Source of the DNA: Hyphomonas sp. UBA5111
GTDB lineage: Bacteria > Pseudomonadota > Alphaproteobacteria > Caulobacterales > Hyphomonadaceae
DNA: 51,517 nt
Assembly (NCBI GenBank): GCA_002414505.1
Contig: DHZF01000039.1
Coordinates: 1-51,517, forward strand
Direction of reading: 5' to 3'
Positions 48,703 through 51,517 of this stretch are shown piece by piece. Positions within the stretch are counted from its first letter, which is position 1. Every line of letters begins with the position of its first letter. Both the position numbers and the translations under genes were made by a program. The notes under the pieces are model-generated. The model was not told the origin of the DNA, made no database searches, and worked only from the letters and a program-made list of their open reading frames with translations.

Positions 48703-49707
48703 ATGACGCCTCCCGGAGAGAATTCGCGCGACAGCGCATCACAAGAGGACAACAAGCGGGCTGCAGTGGCGCGCGCCTGGGTACTACGCCTCTCGTCCGG
48801 CGAAGACACGGAAGCCGACCGCCTCGCCTTTGCCGAATGGCTGGCTGCCTCCGATGACAACAAGCGCGCCTATGAAAAGGCCCAGTCTATCTGGGAGGCC
48901 CTCGGAGACGTGGACGGCATTGAGAATCTGCTGCTTCACCGGGACAGTGTGACAGAGTTCCGTCCTCGAAACAGCATGACAAGGCGGTTCCTCGTGGGGG
49001 GCGCCATGGCCGCCAGCCTCGCTGTCGCAACCGGCATTGGTTTCCTGCTGATGCAGCCGGCACCGACAGAAACACTTCTCTACGCGACCGCGACGGGCGA
49101 GATCGAGACCATCACGCTGTCAGATGGCAGCACGGTGACGCTCGGGGGTGCCAGCGAACTGACAGGCGAATTCACGCCGGATGGCCGCACCCTGGAACTC
49201 GTTTCAGGCAATGCCTATTTTGATATTGCCCGTGATGAAGCCCGTCCGCTGACCGTCCATACAGGTGATGTGAATGTGCGGGTGCTCGGAACCCGGTTCG
49301 ATATCAAGACACGGACGGACTTCGTCGCGGTGGCCGTCGACCATGGCCATGTCCGCGTGACCTCGCCGGCCACCGGAAGCCGGCAGGACCTGACCGCCGG
49401 GGAAAAAATCGTGTCTGACGCGACGCACGGCCTCAGCCAGGTCATGACCTTTGACGCCAGCCAGGAATTGTCCTGGCGGTCCGGCCGCCTGTCCTTCGTC
49501 GATGCGCCGCTGCGCTATATTGTGGCGGACATGAACCAGTATAGTGATCGGCCGATCCGGCTTTCGCCCACCGCCCCCGCTGACCTGCGCCTCACCCTGT
49601 CCTTCCCGGTCGACCAGATTGAGCAGGTTCTGGCCGGGCTGGATGCCGCCTACCCGGTGGCCATCGAGTCCCGCGAGGACGACATCCTGATCACACAGGG
49701 CGACTAG
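48703..49707 (+). CDS. FecR-type transmembrane sigma regulator
   Basis: A 334-residue anti-sigma/co-activator. The cytoplasmic DUF4880-like N-terminus is VARAWVLRLSSGEDTEADRLAFAEWLAASDDNKRAYEKAQSIWEAL. One TM (RRFLVGGAMAASLAVATGIGFLLM, about residues 92-115) leads to the periplasmic FecR domain (ATATGEIETITLSDGSTVTLGGASELTGEF ... NVRVLGTRFDIKTRTDFVAVAVDHGHVRVTSP). The C-terminal segment (LSFPVDQIEQVLAGLDAAYPVAIESREDDILITQGD) resembles the secretin/STN-like fold found at the end of many FecR proteins. The ATG at 48703 has GGGAG 7 bases upstream. It should relay receptor status to the sigma factor. Confidence 0.92.
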   Translation: MTPPGENSRDSASQEDNKRAAVARAWVLRLSSGEDTEADRLAFAEWLAASDDNKRAYEKAQSIWEALGDVDGIENLLLHRDSVTEFRPRNSMTRRFLVGGAMAASLAVATGIGFLLMQPAPTETLLYATATGEIETITLSDGSTVTLGGASELTGEFTPDGRTLELVSGNAYFDIARDEARPLTVHTGDVNVRVLGTRFDIKTRTDFVAVAVDHGHVRVTSPATGSRQDLTAGEKIVSDATHGLSQVMTFDASQELSWRSGRLSFVDAPLRYIVADMNQYSDRPIRLSPTAPADLRLTLSFPVDQIEQVLAGLDAAYPVAIESREDDILITQGD

Positions 49708-49784
49708 CGACGCGTCCGGTGAAGCTTTTGTGAAGTTTGCCAAATCCCTGAAATAGATCGTTCCCTGATCTGTCTTCCCTCTGA

Positions 49785-49800
49785 CCACGCAAGGGCGTGG
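49785..49800 (+). terminator. small hairpin between fecR and the TonB receptor
   Basis: CCACGC (49785-49790) and GCGTGG (49795-49800) make a perfect 6-bp stem with a 4-nt loop in the 141-bp gap after fecR. No T tract follows. It could be a weak terminator or a 5'-leader stem of the receptor mRNA. Confidence 0.3.
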
Positions 49801-49848
49801 CGCGGGCGCACTGCTTGGCGTCCGTACATTTCTCATGAGGGGAACATC

Positions 49849-51517
49849 ATGACTTCTTCCATCAGCCTGCGCAAAGCGCTCGTCCTGACGGCATCGGGCG
49901 CAGCCCTGTGCCTTGGCCACGCCGCATACGCCCAGACCTCCGCCGACCAGGACGACACCAAGATCCAGCAAACCGTGATCGTGACCGGCACACGCGGCGC
50001 GCCGCGCACCGCCTTTGACAGTCTTGCGCCGGTCGACGTGATCTCCGACTCCGCCATTGACCTGACCGCCTCCGACGAAGTCATGGATACGCTGTCCCAG
50101 CTTGTGCCGTCCTTCAACGTCAAACGCCTTCCGATGGCGGACGGACAGGTCTTCGTGCGCCCTGCCACGCTGCGCTCCCTGTCGCCAGACCACACGCTCG
50201 TTCTCGTCAACGGCAAACGCCGCCACCGCTCCGCCATGCTCGGCGGCAATGGCGCCCAGTCCGCTGACCTCGCCCAGATCCCATCCTATGCCATCAAGCA
50301 GATCGAAGTCCTGCGCGACGGCGCATCGGCCCAGTATGGCTCCGACGCCATCGCCGGTGTGATCAACATCATCCTCGACGACCAGGCGGGCTTCAACGCG
50401 TTTGCCCAGGCTGGCCAGTATTATGAAGGCGATGGTGAGCAGTATCGTCTCGGCGTCCAGCAGGGCTTTGTGTTCGACAATGGCTACCTGAACCTGTCCG
50501 GCGAATACACTGACGCTCAGCCGACCTCCCGCTCCCGCCAGCGGGCAGATGCAATTGCGCTGCAAGAGGCCTTCCCGGAATTGAACGTCCCGAACCCGGT
50601 CCAGAACTGGGGCCAGCCTGAGCGCCAGGCCTATCGTTTTGCCCTGAACGGCGCTTACGACCTGGACGGTTCCGAAGCCTATGTCTTCAGCACCTATGGC
50701 TTTGGCTCCGGCGTCACCGATTTCAACTGGCGCAATCCGCTGACGACCAGCGCCTTCGGCGAAAGCGCGATCGATCCGGACTATGATCTCTCTGAAACCT
50801 TCCCGGCCGGATTCTCGCCGCGCTTCGGGCAGGACGACAATGACTTCGCGCTGACCGGCGGCTATCGCAGCAACAATGACGGTCGCTTCTCCTACGATCT
50901 GAGCGCAGGCTATGGCCGCAACCAGATTGAATACTTCATGTACAATTCGATCAATGCCTCGCTCGGTTCAGCCAGCCCGACCTCCTTTGACATCGGTACG
51001 CTGACCCAGTCGGAGCTGACCTTTAACGCAGACTTCGCCTATCGGGCCACGCTCGACTTCCTGGCCGAAGATATGACCTTCGCCTTCGGCGCCGAGCAGC
51101 GCACCGAAGAGTATGAGATTGGCGCGGGTGAGTATGCTTCCTTTGCGATTGGCCCGCTCGCTCCGGAAGGCTTCCCGTCCGGCTCGAACGGCTTCCCGGG
51201 GTTCTCCCCGGAACAGTCCGGTTCATCCGACCAGACCAGCTATGCTGCCTATGTTGACGTCGAAGCCCCGATTACGGACCGCTGGACCGTCGGCGCTGCT
51301 GTGCGCTTCGAGGATTTCTCGGAGTTCGGCAATGACACGAACGGCAAGCTGTCCACACGCTACGAAGTCAGCCCGAACCTCGCCCTGCGCGCCACGGCGT
51401 CAACCGGCTTCCGGGCGCCAACCCCGGGCCAGCTCTTCTCCGAACGCACCTCGCAAGGCCTCGACACGACCACGCTGAACATCTTCACGCGCGGCCGCTA
51501 CAGCCCGCAGGGGCCAA
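49849..51517 (+). CDS. TonB-dependent receptor (partial, 3' end missing)
   Basis: The first 556 residues of an outer-membrane receptor that continues beyond the right edge. The ATG at 49849 has AGGGGA upstream. It has a signal peptide (ALVLTASGAALCLGHAAYAQ), a TonB-box region (QQTVIVTGTRG) and a plug (PVDVISDSAIDLTASDEVMDTLSQLVPSFNVKR ... TLVLVNGKRRHRSAMLGGNGAQSADLAQIPSYAIKQIEVLRDGASAQYGSDAIAGVINIIL) leading into barrel strands. The plug starts directly after a short linker, with no room for an N-terminal STN signalling domain, although a FecI/FecR pair lies just upstream. The family is large (substrates include carbohydrates, peptides and metals), so the ligand is unknown. Confidence 0.92.
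   Translation, partial: MTSSISLRKALVLTASGAALCLGHAAYAQTSADQDDTKIQQTVIVTGTRGAPRTAFDSLAPVDVISDSAIDLTASDEVMDTLSQLVPSFNVKRLPMADGQVFVRPATLRSLSPDHTLVLVNGKRRHRSAMLGGNGAQSADLAQIPSYAIKQIEVLRDGASAQYGSDAIAGVINIILDDQAGFNAFAQAGQYYEGDGEQYRLGVQQGFVFDNGYLNLSGEYTDAQPTSRSRQRADAIALQEAFPELNVPNPVQNWGQPERQAYRFALNGAYDLDGSEAYVFSTYGFGSGVTDFNWRNPLTTSAFGESAIDPDYDLSETFPAGFSPRFGQDDNDFALTGGYRSNNDGRFSYDLSAGYGRNQIEYFMYNSINASLGSASPTSFDIGTLTQSELTFNADFAYRATLDFLAEDMTFAFGAEQRTEEYEIGAGEYASFAIGPLAPEGFPSGSNGFPGFSPEQSGSSDQTSYAAYVDVEAPITDRWTVGAAVRFEDFSEFGNDTNGKLSTRYEVSPNLALRATASTGFRAPTPGQLFSERTSQGLDTTTLNIFTRGRYSPQGP

Noticed and set aside
49204..50565. 453-codon open frame on the minus strand across fecR and the last TonB receptor
   Set aside because: It spans two well-supported plus-strand genes and the gap between them; no domain is recognisable.

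Overview
The window (about 60% G+C) looks like chromosome from a free-living, Gram-negative, probably marine alphaproteobacterium. It carries three TonB-dependent receptors, a FecI/FecR pair, PepSY iron-uptake membrane proteins, two multidrug efflux systems with NodT/TolC-type outer-membrane lipoproteins, an autotransporter and a BamA. The protein style suggests the Hyphomonadaceae/Caulobacterales neighbourhood. That placement is an inference; no rRNA gene is present. I see no tRNA, rRNA, insertion sequence, prophage, CRISPR array or replication origin.

Layout. (1) 1-1001: 5' part of a secreted GH67 alpha-glucuronidase, cut by the left edge. (2) 1102-6250: proline block, with proC-proA-putP on the minus strand and proB divergent, sharing a promoter region with two related palindromes. 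(3) 6251-7723: a MarR regulator and a crotonase lacking both classical catalytic glutamates. (4) 7728-12327: macA-macB-tolC-type export operon. (5) 12643-18823: a large autotransporter with acidic loops, followed by a BamA. (6) 18831-22765: an OmpR/EnvZ-type two-component system, divergent from a Ca-binding-like EF-hand lipoprotein and an intradiol-dioxygenase-like protein. Their leader shows mutually exclusive RNA structures. (7) 22788-29267: TetR regulator and a MexAB-OprM-type RND pump. (8) 29410-33322: alanine dehydrogenase and a pabB-pabA-pabC folate operon with ATGA overlaps. (9) 33462-38957: iron-uptake island with a siderophore receptor, two PepSY membrane proteins, a 6-TM protein and a decayed TonB-like gene, bracketed by Fur-box-like sites. 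(10) 39058-47903: TonB receptor, secreted PHP phosphoesterase, HAD-IIA phosphatase, RpiR/SIS regulator and a PhnD-PhnC-PhnE-type ABC transporter. (11) 48047-51517: FecI-type sigma factor, FecR and a TonB receptor running off the right edge.

How the genes fit together. Block 10 is the best candidate for an undescribed system. It has an outer-membrane receptor, an exported phosphoesterase, a phosphonate-type ABC importer, a cytoplasmic phosphatase and a phosphosugar-sensing type of regulator, but no C-P lyase or phosphonatase gene. This looks like a dedicated organophosphate scavenging route. Two TTGA-N7-TCAA palindromes within the block could be its operators. Blocks 5 and 6 are the next most interesting: an autotransporter paired with a BamA, and a two-component system next to an EF-hand lipoprotein/dioxygenase unit with an attenuator-like leader.
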